Made by a program: the position numbers and the translations under genes
Origin: Amycolatopsis azurea DSM 43854
Lineage (GTDB): Bacteria; Actinomycetota; Actinomycetes; Mycobacteriales; Pseudonocardiaceae
Length of the DNA stretch: 64,000 bases
Assembly (NCBI RefSeq): GCF_001995215.1
Contig: NZ_MUXN01000020.1
Span: 62,001 to 126,000, forward strand
Direction: 5' to 3'
Notes under the pieces: generated by a model
Told to the model about the DNA's origin: nothing
Databases searched by the model: none
Seen by the model: the letters and a program-made list of their open reading frames with translations, nothing else
Shown: in pieces, positions 29,414-38,389 of the stretch
Layout of the letters: each line of letters starts with the position of its first letter
Position numbering within the stretch: the stretch's first letter is position 1

Positions 29414-30532
29414 GGTGTGATGTCCAGGGACGTTGTTCTCTGATGTGGGGTGGTGGCGGCTTGTCGTGCTGACAGGTGAAGGCCTCCGGATGTGAAGTGG
29501 AGCTGTCTAGGAACCGCTTCACGATCTGGAGGCCTTCGTGTCCCACCCTAATGCCACCCTGACTCCACGGACCCGGTTACGGCTGGCGCGTCTGATAGTC
29601 GAGCAGGGCTGGAGCGCTCCGGAGGCGGCGAGATGTTCATGGTCGCCACGAGGACCGCGAGGAAATGGGCCCAGCGCTACCGCACCGACGGCGCCGCGGG
29701 GATGACTGATCGCAGTAGCCGGCCACACTCCAGCCCGACCCGGACACCCGAACACCTGATGCGCGCGATCGTGCGGCTGCGCTGGCGGCACCGGCTCGGG
29801 CCGGTCCAGATCGCCGGTCGGCTGGGCCTGCCCGCCTCGACGGTGCACGCGGTGCTGGTGCGCTGCGGGATCAACCGGCTCTCCCGCATCGACCGGGTCA
29901 CCGGCGAACCGCTGCGCCGCTACGAACACGACCATCCCGGCTCGCTGATCCACGTCGACGTCACCAAATTCGGCAACATCCCCGACGGCGGGGGCCACCG
30001 GTTCGTCGGCCGGAGCCAAGGTCTGCGCAACCGGGAAACGACCGCCAAACGAACCGGCCGGCGCAACCACCGCTACGAACCCCGCCCCGGAACCAGCTAC
30101 CTGCACACCGTCATCGACGACCACTCCCGAGTGGCCTACATCGAAATCCACACCGACGAGAAAGCCACCACCGCGATCGGCGTCCTCCGCCGCGCGGTGA
30201 CCTGGTTCGCCGACCACAACGTCACCGTCGAACGCGTCCTGTCCGACAACGGCGCCGCCTACAAATCCCACGCCTGGCGCGACACCTGCACCCAACTCGG
30301 CATCACACCGAAACGGACCAGGCCCTACCGGCCACAAACCAACGGCAAGATCGAACGATTCCACCGCACCCTCGCCGACGGCTGGGCCTACGCCCGCCAC
30401 TACACCTCAAACACCGACCGCCACACAGCACTCCCCACCTGGCTGCACTTCTACAATCACCACCGACCCCACTCCGCCCTCGGAGGCCAACCACCCATCA
30501 CCCGACTGACCAACCTCCCTGGACATCACACC
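29414..30532 (+). mobile_element. IS481-family insertion sequence (1,119 bp)
   Basis: The ends form terminal inverted repeats: GGTGTGATGTCCAGGGA at 29414-29430 and TCCCTGGACATCACACC at 30516-30532, 17 bp perfect, with further partial matches inward. The element interrupts the AAA ATPase gene precisely and in the opposite orientation. I see no clear target duplication, although the right flank reads CCTAGG, and CTAG-type targets are known for the family. Its length and DDE transposase fit IS481. Confidence 0.85.
29478..29537. repeat. Hairpin immediately upstream of the transposase start
   Basis: GAAGGCCTCC (29478-29487) pairs with GGAGGCCTTC (29528-29537). Inside it GTGAAG pairs with CTTCAC. 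The stem ends directly at the transposase GTG (29538) and would sequester the initiation region in a read-through transcript, a known way insertion sequences limit transposase expression from outside promoters. Confidence 0.6.
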
Positions 30533-30535
30533 TAG
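29538..30535 (+). pseudogene. IS481-family transposase with one frameshift
   Basis: From GTG 29538 the frame reads VSHPNATLTPRTRLRLARLI, then EQGWSAPEAAR. At about 29630 one base is missing and the remaining ~300 residues continue in the +1-related frame from MFMVATRTARKWAQRYRTDG. The DDE catalytic set is present: LIHVDVTKFG, VLSDNGAAYKS, and NGKIERFHRTL (Glu). The C-terminal HRPHSALGGQPP motif is typical of IS481. The single lesion probably inactivates it unless slippage restores the frame. Confidence 0.75.
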
Positions 30536-31211
30536 GACGTCGAACTCGTCCAGGAGCAGGACACAGGGCGTCTGCTCGGCGAAGTGGACTACCGATTCGA
30601 TGTTTCGGGCGGTGTCGCCGAGGAATGACGAGGTTAGGGCGGCCAGCGACGCCGTGGCGACTGGCATGCTCAGTTCGGCGGCGATGGCGTGCGCAGTGGC
30701 GCTCTTCCCAGTTCCCGGCGCACCGAGCATGATCAGGCGTGAGCGAGGTCGCAGCCGTGACTGGTCAGGATCGAGCGAGACCGGAACTCGCTGACGATCT
30801 CGTCCACCAGTGTTCGCACGTTCGAGGTCAGAACCAAGTCGTCCAGCTCATGCCGCGGCTTCGTGAGACGGAGTAGTGGACGTTCGTCGCGGCTCTTCGG
30901 GATCGCCTTGAAGGTCAACGACAGACCGGGCCCAGGTCGTTGCTGTGAGTTCAGTTCACGTTCGAGCTCATCCGCCAGGAGCCGATGATTCTTACGTCGC
31001 TCCTCGGCGATCAGCTCACTTGCGGCATGGCGGAAGCCGACGTCGTCCGACTGGATATGGCTAGCGAACAGGCGACGGATGAGGTCGCTGTGCGCCATGA
31101 CCGTTCCTCCCAGATCCGGATCCCGGAACTACCGAACTTCTGAGCCTCAACCCTACGTTCTTGGGTCTGTGTCTGCTGTAGGCGGGACGGGCGTTGTTGA
31201 AGACGTGCAGC

Positions 31212-34200
31212 TCAGGCGACCTCGCCCTTGTGGAGCTCGTCGAGGTACTTGCTGCGCAGGAGCAGGACCTCGTGGTCACCTTCGGTACCGACAATCTGGC
31301 TTGCCAGGCTGGGTGCTTCTCCGGCGGTCTCCATGGGGCACAGCAGCCACAGGCCATGCGGTGTTGCCTGTGGGTCACGAGCTGCACGCTGCAGCTCGGT
31401 GAGGAAACTGTGGCCGCCGGCGTCGAAATACCGGCCGATCAGGCCGGCATTATGCAGGAACAGCACACTTCGCGGTCCAGCTTCAGCCATGGTGGCCATG
31501 AGCCGGTTCTGAACGCGCTGCCAGCTCACCGACACGTAGGACGCTAGTCCTGGCGGCACTGTGCCGTCGCGACCAACGCGGGTGTCGGCGACCAGAACTC
31601 GGTCCCACCCCTGGTTGCGCTCCTTCACCAGCGCCCGGAGCTCGGTGAGGAATAACCGACCAAGGTCGACGGCCTCCACATCATGTTCAGACGCGACGAG
31701 TGTTGCCGTGCCGGGCAGGTTCTTCGCCTTGACCTTGAGAGCCAGGAATCCACCCAGCCTGTGTCCGTCGACAAGCCTTGCTGTGATCAGCTCCGAGGAA
31801 CTGCGCCCAGTGTTGAGCGCAGCATGGTCGATCGAAGTCAACGTGCGTGAAGATGATCGAGCCGGTCGCAGACTTTCCGCAGGCCTCGGTGGGCAGAAGC
31901 GATTCTTGACTGGATCGAACGTCAGGCTGCTGCCAGCGTCACGCAAGGCCTCGCCAACGTCGATCGGTGAGGGGGTTCCCAGCGAGATCTCCGGGAAGCG
32001 GACCCTGACCTTCGCGAGAAGCGCATCCAGAGTGATTCCGTCGTCGCTTACCCCAGCTGCGGCTTGCGAGATGCGCAAACCGCGGACCAGACCGAGGTCG
32101 AGCGGATAGAGTTCCAGGCGGCGGGAGGCGGCTGAATGCGCGGACATCGAAGCGGCCAGGGAAAGAAGGCGAGTGTCGGCCAGTGGTGACATCCCCTCCG
32201 GCCGTTCGACTGCATGAAGGTCGCGCAGGGCTGTCGCCGAGCTAGGCAGCGGATCGCGTTTCGAGATCCCGTCGGCCGCCTGGCCCAGTGCGATCGCGTA
32301 GTCGCCCAATTCGCTGGGGCTTGGGTCGTCGGAGCCATCGAGGGATTCGGCAGCCAGGAGTACGCGGTCGTTGCGCCGGAGAACCGCCAGTGCCGGCTCG
32401 GACCTCTCGAGATCGTCCTTGCCCGGTAGAAGCAGCTCGGTGTCCACCGCTGCCCGGATGATCGCCGAAGCATTGCGCAGCGCGATTACTGGATCGTTCT
32501 CGGTCGATCCATGCCTCGCGAGGAACTCAGCCGCCACCTCGGGCGCGGTGGCGATTCGACCAAGGTCGCCGAGGACCTCCACGACCTCGCGGCGGATTGT
32601 GTCCATCCAGTCGAAGGTCTGCCACTTCCTGAGGGAACTGACGTACTTCGTCGACACCGAGGGTTGTGTGAGTCCCACTGCGTCAGCGACAAGGCGTTGC
32701 ACGGGCCAAGTACTGATGTCGGCGACCGACCCGTCGACTCTCGGCAGCCCTAGTGTCAGACGCTCTACGTTGGGGCCTTTGTCTTTACTGTTGATCTTGG
32801 GCTTGGTCAGTAGACGTTCCAGCAGCAGCTCGACAGACTGGCGCTCGACATCGACCGGGACAGCCAGTTTCTCCGAATCCGGCCCGTCCGCGGCTCCGGT
32901 GTCTGTGCGAAGCTTTGCGCTCCACTGCCGGTGTCGCCTGGTCAATTCGCGACGTGTGAGCGCGCCAGCCCCTCGGGCACGTGTGATTGTCGAGGCCGGG
33001 ATGTCCAGCAGCTCGCCGACCGTCGTTGCGCCGAGGCCGTCGGCCACCGAAGCAGCCCGAGGGCTGAGGCCAGCCGCGCTAAGCGGTGTTGTCAGCTTGG
33101 CGGCTTCTGCCGCGCGGTCGAGCACCTCGATGTCAGACCGGTCGGCTGCGGTGTTCCGCACCGTTTCCTGTGTGGTCGCAGGACGTGCTTTGTCGGCTTC
33201 AGTGAATACCGAGCGCCAAAGGTCGTCCATCTCGCGCAACGATGTGAAGCGGTGTGCGGTGTCTCGATGCAGTGCCCGCTTGAAAAACGCAGTAAGACCG
33301 TCTCGAAGTCGGTCGTCGAACAAATGCCCTTCGATTTGGGGCGTCTCGTCCTGGGTGACTGTCGGCGCATTAATGCCTTCACCCCACAGTGGACGCTCAC
33401 CGGTGGCCATCTCGTACAGCGTGACGGCGGCCGCGTACCGCTCGGCGTGGTCGTCGTAGAATTGTCGCCGCGTGGTGTGTACGAACGGGTCGAGATAACC
33501 GCGGGTACCTACGGTATCCGTCGGAGATGCCTTGGCCAGAGAGAAGTCGAACAGCTTCAGCTGTCGCGACCGGTTCGCCCGGCGGTGGATGCCGAGGTTG
33601 TCCGGCTTGATGTCGCGATGGTGGATCTCGGCGGCTTCGAGCTGGTACATCGCCAGGATTAGCTCTCGGCCGAAGTTTTCCAGGTCGTGGTAGCTGAGCC
33701 TGCCCTCCTCGCGCAGATGCTTTGCCAGCGAAACTTCACCGGCGAGTTCCAGCTCCAGCGCGGTGTGACCGCCGATGAGGCGGGGTCCGTCCAGCAGCTG
33801 AACAATCGTGCCACCCGTGACCTTGCGGAGGGCCTCCGCCTCGTCATGCAGTCTTGCGGCCCGGCTGTCCTCATCCAGCGCGACCTTGAAGACTCGCTCA
33901 TCGACGACGGCGCCGTCGTCAGTTTCCCTGAGCCGCTCGACCTGCAGGGCGCGCGCGGTAGCCCCGGTGCCGAGAACACGGCGTACGAACCATTCCTCGT
34001 CCACCTCCTGCCCTGCGATCGCCTCAAGCGGGTCCACAAAGGACCTTCCGGCAGGCATCGGCGTGGCGTCTTCTTCTGCGTCGTCAAGCCGGTCGAGAAA
34101 AGCCGCCGCCGAGTCGAGACGGAGGACGACGTCCGAGCGGCTAGCGTCGTAGATCAGGTCGCCGATCTCGGGAGGCAAGGTGTCGTCCACGGCAGAGACC

Positions 34201-35570
34201 TGAAGGCCTCCGTCGGTGCCTACCCGCTCGACTAGCTCGGAACGGCTCGAGGCGGGCGGACGACTGGTCAGCACCAGGTAGGACACCGAACCGAGGCTGA
34301 AGACGTCCATCTCCACTGGATCCGGATACTGATGTTCGGCCTCCGGGGCCAAATACCGCAAGGCGGTGTCCTCGATGAACGCACCGTCCAGCGATGAATC
34401 TCCAATGGACCTCAGTGACGTGGTCTCGAAGTCCCTTGCTGCTGTTTGCCAGTCGATCAGCCGGAGTACAGGGCTAGAGCCGTCTGGCCGACAGGAGACG
34501 TAGATCGACCGGGGTGACAAAGCACGGTGATACAGCATCCGGTCATGGGCGTATTTCAGGGCTTCAGCAAGCTGGCGGACCAAACCAAGGCGGGTTTCCG
34601 AGGTCAGTGAGTCGCTGAATGTCGCCAGGTATGCGTCAAGCCTGAGGTCCGACTCGTGGTGTCGGAACAGAATCGCAGGCCGGCCCTGGTGTTCTCCGAA
34701 CTGGCGGGCTTGGGCGATGCCTCGGTGGTCGATGCCCTGCAGCACCTGGTACTCACGTTTGGCGGCCCGGTGGGCCTTTTCGGCGTCGGCCTTGCTGGTG
34801 CCCGAGCTGATCAGATAAATCCTGAGGCGGCCCTGCTCGTCGAGTTGGCCGTCGTCGCGCCTGACCAGCCTATCTTCCCAGAATGGCCCGGCGTCGAGTG
34901 CTTTCGGGTCGAGCTTCCAGAAGTCGCCGTAGCGCAGATGCGCGGTGGCGGGCAGGATGCCGATGGCCGTCATCAGCTGCGGCAAGACGCGTGACGCGAA
35001 CTCCGGACGGATCCTGTCCGCCTCGCGGTGCGGAGGGCGTGCGAGGAGGTCGTCCCAGACAGTGGGGAGGCCGCTGTTCGCGTGGCGTGCGTAGACGTTC
35101 GGCGTTTGGAACTCGTCCAGTTCGCTGCGAAGTCCGGCATCGGTCAGGAACACGATCGGTTCGATCCACGGAACCCGGCCGGTGTAGCCGACTTTCTGTG
35201 CCGCGCGAGTCAGCTGTCCTCGCAGCTCCTTGGCTTTGAGATTGGTCATCTCAAGCGGATTCGGCAGAGTACGGACTCGTCCGCTGTGCCGGTCGGTGAA
35301 CCGCCAGGTCGAGCCGTGGTTGACCACCCTGCCGGGATGCGCCTTGAGCTCGAGTAGATAGAGGCCTGAGGGGACTGCAATCAGCAGGTCACACTCGTTG
35401 CTGCGGCTGGAGGCCGCTGTGAACGAGAACGTTGCCCAGGCACGGTAAGGCTCGGCGTCCGGCATCTGGCGCTTGATGAAGTCGAGGCCCTCCTGTTCCC
35501 AGGCATAGTCCGACTGCTTGCGCTGATACCAACGTACTGAGGAGGAGCCTGAATTGGCGCCCGGTGTCAC
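31212..35570 (-). CDS. pglW: BREX type 2 serine/threonine kinase PglW
   Basis: A 1,452-residue protein close in size to Streptomyces PglW. An N-terminal NERD-like domain (about 20-120) contains NECDLLIAVPSGLYLLELK. A first kinase-fold domain (about 230-495) has HRALSPRSI and LIDWQTA in place of HRD and DFG, so it looks like a pseudokinase. The second domain (about 527-770) has GTGATARALQ, HHRDIKPDN and FDFSLAK and should be active. Residues from about 840 on are helical. GTG 35570 has GGAGG only 4 nt upstream. It is the first gene of the operon. PglW autophosphorylates in the known Pgl system and is required for resistance. Confidence 0.92.
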   Translation of the reverse strand: MTPGANSGSSSVRWYQRKQSDYAWEQEGLDFIKRQMPDAEPYRAWATFSFTAASSRSNECDLLIAVPSGLYLLELKAHPGRVVNHGSTWRFTDRHSGRVRTLPNPLEMTNLKAKELRGQLTRAAQKVGYTGRVPWIEPIVFLTDAGLRSELDEFQTPNVYARHANSGLPTVWDDLLARPPHREADRIRPEFASRVLPQLMTAIGILPATAHLRYGDFWKLDPKALDAGPFWEDRLVRRDDGQLDEQGRLRIYLISSGTSKADAEKAHRAAKREYQVLQGIDHRGIAQARQFGEHQGRPAILFRHHESDLRLDAYLATFSDSLTSETRLGLVRQLAEALKYAHDRMLYHRALSPRSIYVSCRPDGSSPVLRLIDWQTAARDFETTSLRSIGDSSLDGAFIEDTALRYLAPEAEHQYPDPVEMDVFSLGSVSYLVLTSRPPASSRSELVERVGTDGGLQVSAVDDTLPPEIGDLIYDASRSDVVLRLDSAAAFLDRLDDAEEDATPMPAGRSFVDPLEAIAGQEVDEEWFVRRVLGTGATARALQVERLRETDDGAVVDERVFKVALDEDSRAARLHDEAEALRKVTGGTIVQLLDGPRLIGGHTALELELAGEVSLAKHLREEGRLSYHDLENFGRELILAMYQLEAAEIHHRDIKPDNLGIHRRANRSRQLKLFDFSLAKASPTDTVGTRGYLDPFVHTTRRQFYDDHAERYAAAVTLYEMATGERPLWGEGINAPTVTQDETPQIEGHLFDDRLRDGLTAFFKRALHRDTAHRFTSLREMDDLWRSVFTEADKARPATTQETVRNTAADRSDIEVLDRAAEAAKLTTPLSAAGLSPRAASVADGLGATTVGELLDIPASTITRARGAGALTRRELTRRHRQWSAKLRTDTGAADGPDSEKLAVPVDVERQSVELLLERLLTKPKINSKDKGPNVERLTLGLPRVDGSVADISTWPVQRLVADAVGLTQPSVSTKYVSSLRKWQTFDWMDTIRREVVEVLGDLGRIATAPEVAAEFLARHGSTENDPVIALRNASAIIRAAVDTELLLPGKDDLERSEPALAVLRRNDRVLLAAESLDGSDDPSPSELGDYAIALGQAADGISKRDPLPSSATALRDLHAVERPEGMSPLADTRLLSLAASMSAHSAASRRLELYPLDLGLVRGLRISQAAAGVSDDGITLDALLAKVRVRFPEISLGTPSPIDVGEALRDAGSSLTFDPVKNRFCPPRPAESLRPARSSSRTLTSIDHAALNTGRSSSELITARLVDGHRLGGFLALKVKAKNLPGTATLVASEHDVEAVDLGRLFLTELRALVKERNQGWDRVLVADTRVGRDGTVPPGLASYVSVSWQRVQNRLMATMAEAGPRSVLFLHNAGLIGRYFDAGGHSFLTELQRAARDPQATPHGLWLLCPMETAGEAPSLASQIVGTEGDHEVLLLRSKYLDELHKGEVA

Positions 35571-35660
35571 ACTGCCTCCCTCGATCCCTGCCGTGCCCGC
35601 TGGCCGAACGGAGTGTAGTCGGAGCCACCGACAGAGAGCGGTGCCGTCAGGATGCTCGCC
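35571..35660 (-). promoter_or_regulatory. Possible pglW promoter region
   Basis: On the minus strand TACACT (plus-strand 35612-35617) is a reasonable -10 hexamer about 40 nt before the pglW start, with a weak TG/CGG-rich -35 area 17-18 nt further upstream. It would drive the whole BREX operon. The rest of the stretch up to the tRNA (about 35660-35890) shows no gene or repeat. Confidence 0.3.
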
Positions 35661-35890
35661 GAACCGTGGTCTGCACGGCCATATTTTCTCGGCAGCTCAG
35701 AGGCCTGCCTGGTCGTTCGATGAGGCTCGGTTTGCGAGCATGCGTCTGACGTAACGCCGTGCTTCGCTCCTTGAACATCTCACGACGACTGTGGCCGCTT
35801 GATTGTGACAACGGCTTGAACCGCGAAAATGCAACACGCCAGAACAAGGAGAATGCCATGCCCGACATCTGACCCGTATCCGTCCTCGGT

Positions 35891-35933
35891 GTGCCCCCGG
35901 CAGGATTCGAACCTGCGACACCCGCTTTAGGAG
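35891..35933 (-). repeat. Right attachment-site copy inside tRNA-Arg(CCT)
   Basis: The 43 bp from the tRNA anticodon loop to one base past its 3' end match 10998-11041 in direct orientation with about three differences. This is the right boundary of the BREX island. The tRNA remains intact because the integrated element supplied or preserved this half. Confidence 0.8.
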
Positions 35934-35964
35934 AGCGGTGCTCTATCCCCTGAGCTACGAGGGC
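35892..35964 (-). tRNA. tRNA-Arg (anticodon CCT)
   Basis: The reverse complement folds as a complete 73-nt tRNA. The 5' acceptor GCCCTCG pairs with CGGGGGC (one T-G pair), and the D-arm is GCTCAGGGGATAGAGC. The anticodon stem CCGCT/AGCGG closes the loop CTCCTAA (anticodon CCT, reading AGG), and the T-arm is GCAGG TTCGAAT CCTGC. The CCA end is not encoded. It is the integration site of the island to its left. Confidence 0.95.
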
Positions 35965-36343
35965 ATGTACTGCCGGGCACAGCCTACCGGGTGACCGGCT
36001 CCGGCAGGGCACGAGGGCACCGTCACATCCGGAGGGCGCGCGGCCGCCCCGGTGAATGCCCGGAATGCCCCGAACGGCGGTTGTGCTCAAACGAGCGCCG
36101 AGTGGTCGTCCGATCGGCGGGCCCAACCGGGACAGTGGCCGCCTAGTGACACTCGACCTGCGGATCCGTCCCCGAGCACGCACACTCACACCCAAGAAAA
36201 CAGGGCTGAATCGAAAGCTAGATCGACACAGATGACCCGCGAGGGTCACTCGTACGTGTCTGGTTTCGAAACCCTGAACAACAGTAGGTAATCTTCGTTA
36301 ACGGGACGCGAGACGCCGCTCCCCCGGCTGCCGGAGGGCTTCG
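35965..36343. other. Intergenic region with two palindromes before a response regulator
   Basis: No gene was seen in 379 bp. TGACCC-GCGA-GGGTCA (36233-36248) and the perfect 12-bp palindrome GGTTTCGAAACC (36262-36273) lie 70-110 bp upstream of the LuxR-type regulator and are candidate operator sites. A CACACTCACACCCA stretch sits just before them. Confidence 0.4.
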
Positions 36344-36997
36344 TTGATCAAGCTCATGTTCGCCGACGACGAGGAACTGGTCCGCTCGGGCCTGCGTGCC
36401 ATGATGTCCGGCGCTGCCGACATCGAGATCGTGGGCGAGGCGAGCGACGGGAGATCAGCGGTCGAGGTCGCCCGGCGGTACCACCCCGACGTCGCGCTGC
36501 TCGACATCAAGATGCGCGCGCCCGACGACGGTATCCGCGCGCTCAGGGCCATTCTCGCGTTGCCGGATCCACCGACCGTGGCCATGTTGACCACGTTCGA
36601 CATCGACGACTACGTCAGTCTCGCGCTCCGGCTCGGGGCCAACGGCTTCCTGCTCAAGGACATCGATCCGGCGGCGCTGCTCAGGGCGGTCCGTGACCTG
36701 GCGCGCGGTGGCGCGGTGCTCGACCCCGGGGTCGCGGCGCGCATGGTCCAGTCTCACCGGGACGAGCAGCGGGCCGCGCAGCCGGCGCGCAAGCTGCTCG
36801 CGTCGCTGTCCGAACGGGAGCGTGAGGTCGTCGGGCTGATCGGCCAGGGGCTGTCCAACGCGGAGATCGGCGGGCGCCTTCATCTGTCCGAGGCCACGGT
36901 CAAGGGCTACGTCTCGGCCGTCCTGTCCAAGATCGGCGCGGCGAACCGGGTGCAGGCCGCGCTGCTGGCCTACCGCGGCGGCCTGCTCGACCAGTAA
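36344..36997 (+). CDS. LuxR/NarL-family response regulator
   Basis: A 217-residue two-domain regulator. The receiver domain has acidic pair D8/D9, phosphoacceptor D54 in VALLDIKM and Lys in FLLKDI. The C-terminal LuxR HTH (about 148-212) reads LSEREREVVGLIGQGLSNAEI and ATVKGYVSAVLSKIG. The start is TTG 36344, with GGAGGG about 6 nt upstream; an in-frame ATG four codons later would cut into the first strand. No histidine kinase adjoins, so it is orphan in this window. Its TAA overlaps the next gene's ATG by one base, so the two are coupled. Confidence 0.88.
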   Translation: MIKLMFADDEELVRSGLRAMMSGAADIEIVGEASDGRSAVEVARRYHPDVALLDIKMRAPDDGIRALRAILALPDPPTVAMLTTFDIDDYVSLALRLGANGFLLKDIDPAALLRAVRDLARGGAVLDPGVAARMVQSHRDEQRAAQPARKLLASLSEREREVVGLIGQGLSNAEIGGRLHLSEATVKGYVSAVLSKIGAANRVQAALLAYRGGLLDQ

Positions 36998-37611
36998 TGA
37001 TCCTCACCGCGCTCGAGTTCCTCGGCTTGATCGCGTTCGCCGCTTCGGGGGCGCTCGCGGCGGTGCGGTCCAGGTTGGACGTCTTCGGGGTGGTCGTCGT
37101 CGGGTTGACCACGGCGCTCGGCGGTGGGGTCATCCGTGACGTCCTGCTCGGGATCACGCCGCCCACGACGCTGCGGACCTGGCCGTACCTCGCGGTCTGC
37201 GGCGGGACGGCGCTGGTCGTGTTCGTCTTCCACCCGCAGATCGCGAAGCTGCGGCGCGCCGTGCTGCTCGCCGACGCGCTCGGGCTCGGGGTGTTCGCGA
37301 CGGCGGGGACCACCATCGCGTTGAACGCGGGCGCCACCCCCTACGCGGCGTGCCTGATCGGGATGACGACAGGTATCGGTGGCGGCGCGGTGCGTGATCT
37401 CCTCCTGCGGGAAATCCCGCTCGTGCTGCGGAAGGAGATCTACGCGGTCGCCGCGCTCGCGGGGGCCGTGCTCGTCGTGATCGGTCACGCTCTGCGACTG
37501 CCGCCGGGGCCGGTGACGGTGGTAGCAGCTGCCGTCGTGGTGGGGGTCCGAATGCTCGCTTTGTGGCGCAGATGGAACGCACCTGTTGCAAAGGGGCCCG
37601 AGACCGGCTGA
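36997..37611 (+). CDS. TRIC/UPF0126-family membrane protein
   Basis: A 204-residue protein with two copies of the TRIC-like repeat. GVIRDVLLG in the first half and GAVRDLLLREIP in the second half each follow a glycine-rich kink in a membrane helix. Six to seven hydrophobic segments are visible. Bacterial TRIC homologues are homotrimeric cation-selective channels. The ATG overlaps the stop of the upstream response regulator. Substrate and regulation are unknown. Confidence 0.85.
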   Translation: MILTALEFLGLIAFAASGALAAVRSRLDVFGVVVVGLTTALGGGVIRDVLLGITPPTTLRTWPYLAVCGGTALVVFVFHPQIAKLRRAVLLADALGLGVFATAGTTIALNAGATPYAACLIGMTTGIGGGAVRDLLLREIPLVLRKEIYAVAALAGAVLVVIGHALRLPPGPVTVVAAAVVVGVRMLALWRRWNAPVAKGPETG

Positions 37612-37696
37612 AACGTCCTGTGGACCGCCGGATTTCCTTTGTTGGTTCTGTGTGTGTTCTTAGGCGAGTCTCAGCACTCTGCGTAAGACTGTCGCC

Positions 37697-38389
37697 ATGC
37701 GCATCCTCGTAGTGGACGACGACAGGGCCGTCCGTGAATCACTCAGGCGATCCCTTGAGTTCAACGGGTACCAGGTGGAACTGGCCGGGGACGGCGCGCA
37801 GGCCCTGGAAGCGATCATCGCCAACAGACCCGACGCGATGGTCCTCGACGTGATGATGCCGCGGCTCGACGGCCTGGAGGTCGCCCGACGCCTGCGAAGC
37901 ACCGGTGACGACCTGCCGATTCTCGTCCTCACCGCGCGCGACACCGTGTCCGACCGCGTATCCGGCCTCGACGCCGGAGCCGACGACTACCTCCCGAAGC
38001 CCTTCGCGCTCGAAGAGCTCCTCGCGCGCCTTCGCGCGCTTCTGCGTCGTGCGATCCCGGACCCGCAGGCCGGGCAGAACGCCGAGGTCCTGTCGTTCGC
38101 GGACCTCACCTTGGACCCGGGGACGCGCGAGGTGCGCCGGGCAGGCAGGGAGATCAGTCTCACGAGGACCGAGTTCGCCCTCCTCGAACTGTTCCTCTCC
38201 TACCCGAAGCACGTCCTGACCCGCAGCCGGATCCTGGAGGAAGTATGGGGATACGACTTCCCGACGTCGGGCAACGCGCTGGAGGTCTACGTCGGCTACT
38301 TGCGCCGAAAGACCGAGGCTGGGAGCGAACCGAGGCTGATCCACACGGTGCGGGGAGTGGGCTACGTCCTGAGGGAAACCCCGCCGTGA
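37697..38389 (+). CDS. OmpR-family response regulator, MprA-like
   Basis: A 230-residue regulator with receiver motifs D7-D9, phosphoacceptor D51 (MVLDVMMP), Thr in LVLTARD and Lys in YLPKPF. A winged-helix C-terminus follows (LTRTEFALLELF ... VHTVRGVGYVLR-type ending). The sequence resembles actinobacterial MprA, the response regulator of envelope stress. It overlaps the downstream histidine kinase by 4 nt (GTGA). The 85-bp upstream gap contains TCTCAG and TCTGCG spaced 3 bp apart, a possible autoregulatory direct repeat. Confidence 0.87.
   Translation: MRILVVDDDRAVRESLRRSLEFNGYQVELAGDGAQALEAIIANRPDAMVLDVMMPRLDGLEVARRLRSTGDDLPILVLTARDTVSDRVSGLDAGADDYLPKPFALEELLARLRALLRRAIPDPQAGQNAEVLSFADLTLDPGTREVRRAGREISLTRTEFALLELFLSYPKHVLTRSRILEEVWGYDFPTSGNALEVYVGYLRRKTEAGSEPRLIHTVRGVGYVLRETPP

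Larger units (their letters stand above)
28976..31098 (-). pseudogene. ietA: AAA ATPase, IetA-like, split by an IS481-type insertion
   Basis: The N-terminal part starts at ATG 31098 (MAHSDLIRRLFASHIQ). A one-base frameshift at about 30752 separates SILTSHG from LRPRSRLIMLGAPGTGKS. Walker A (GAPGTGKS) and Walker B (VLLLDEFDVL) follow, and the insertion begins right after DVL. The C-terminal part resumes at 29413 with DQARSQAGDHGEM and sensor-1 VVATSNH. The 1,119-bp insert is a multiple of three, and exact removal gives DEFDVL-DQARSQAGDHGEM with no residue gained or lost relative to what I expect for the family. An AAA ATPase followed by an S8 protease is the IetAS defence architecture. The gene lies 113 bp after pglW on the same strand. 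Confidence 0.8.

Noticed and set aside
30740..30760. Programmed frameshifting in the AAA ATPase gene
   Set aside because: No slippery heptamer or downstream structure is evident, and the same gene is also split by an insertion sequence, so a mutation is simpler.
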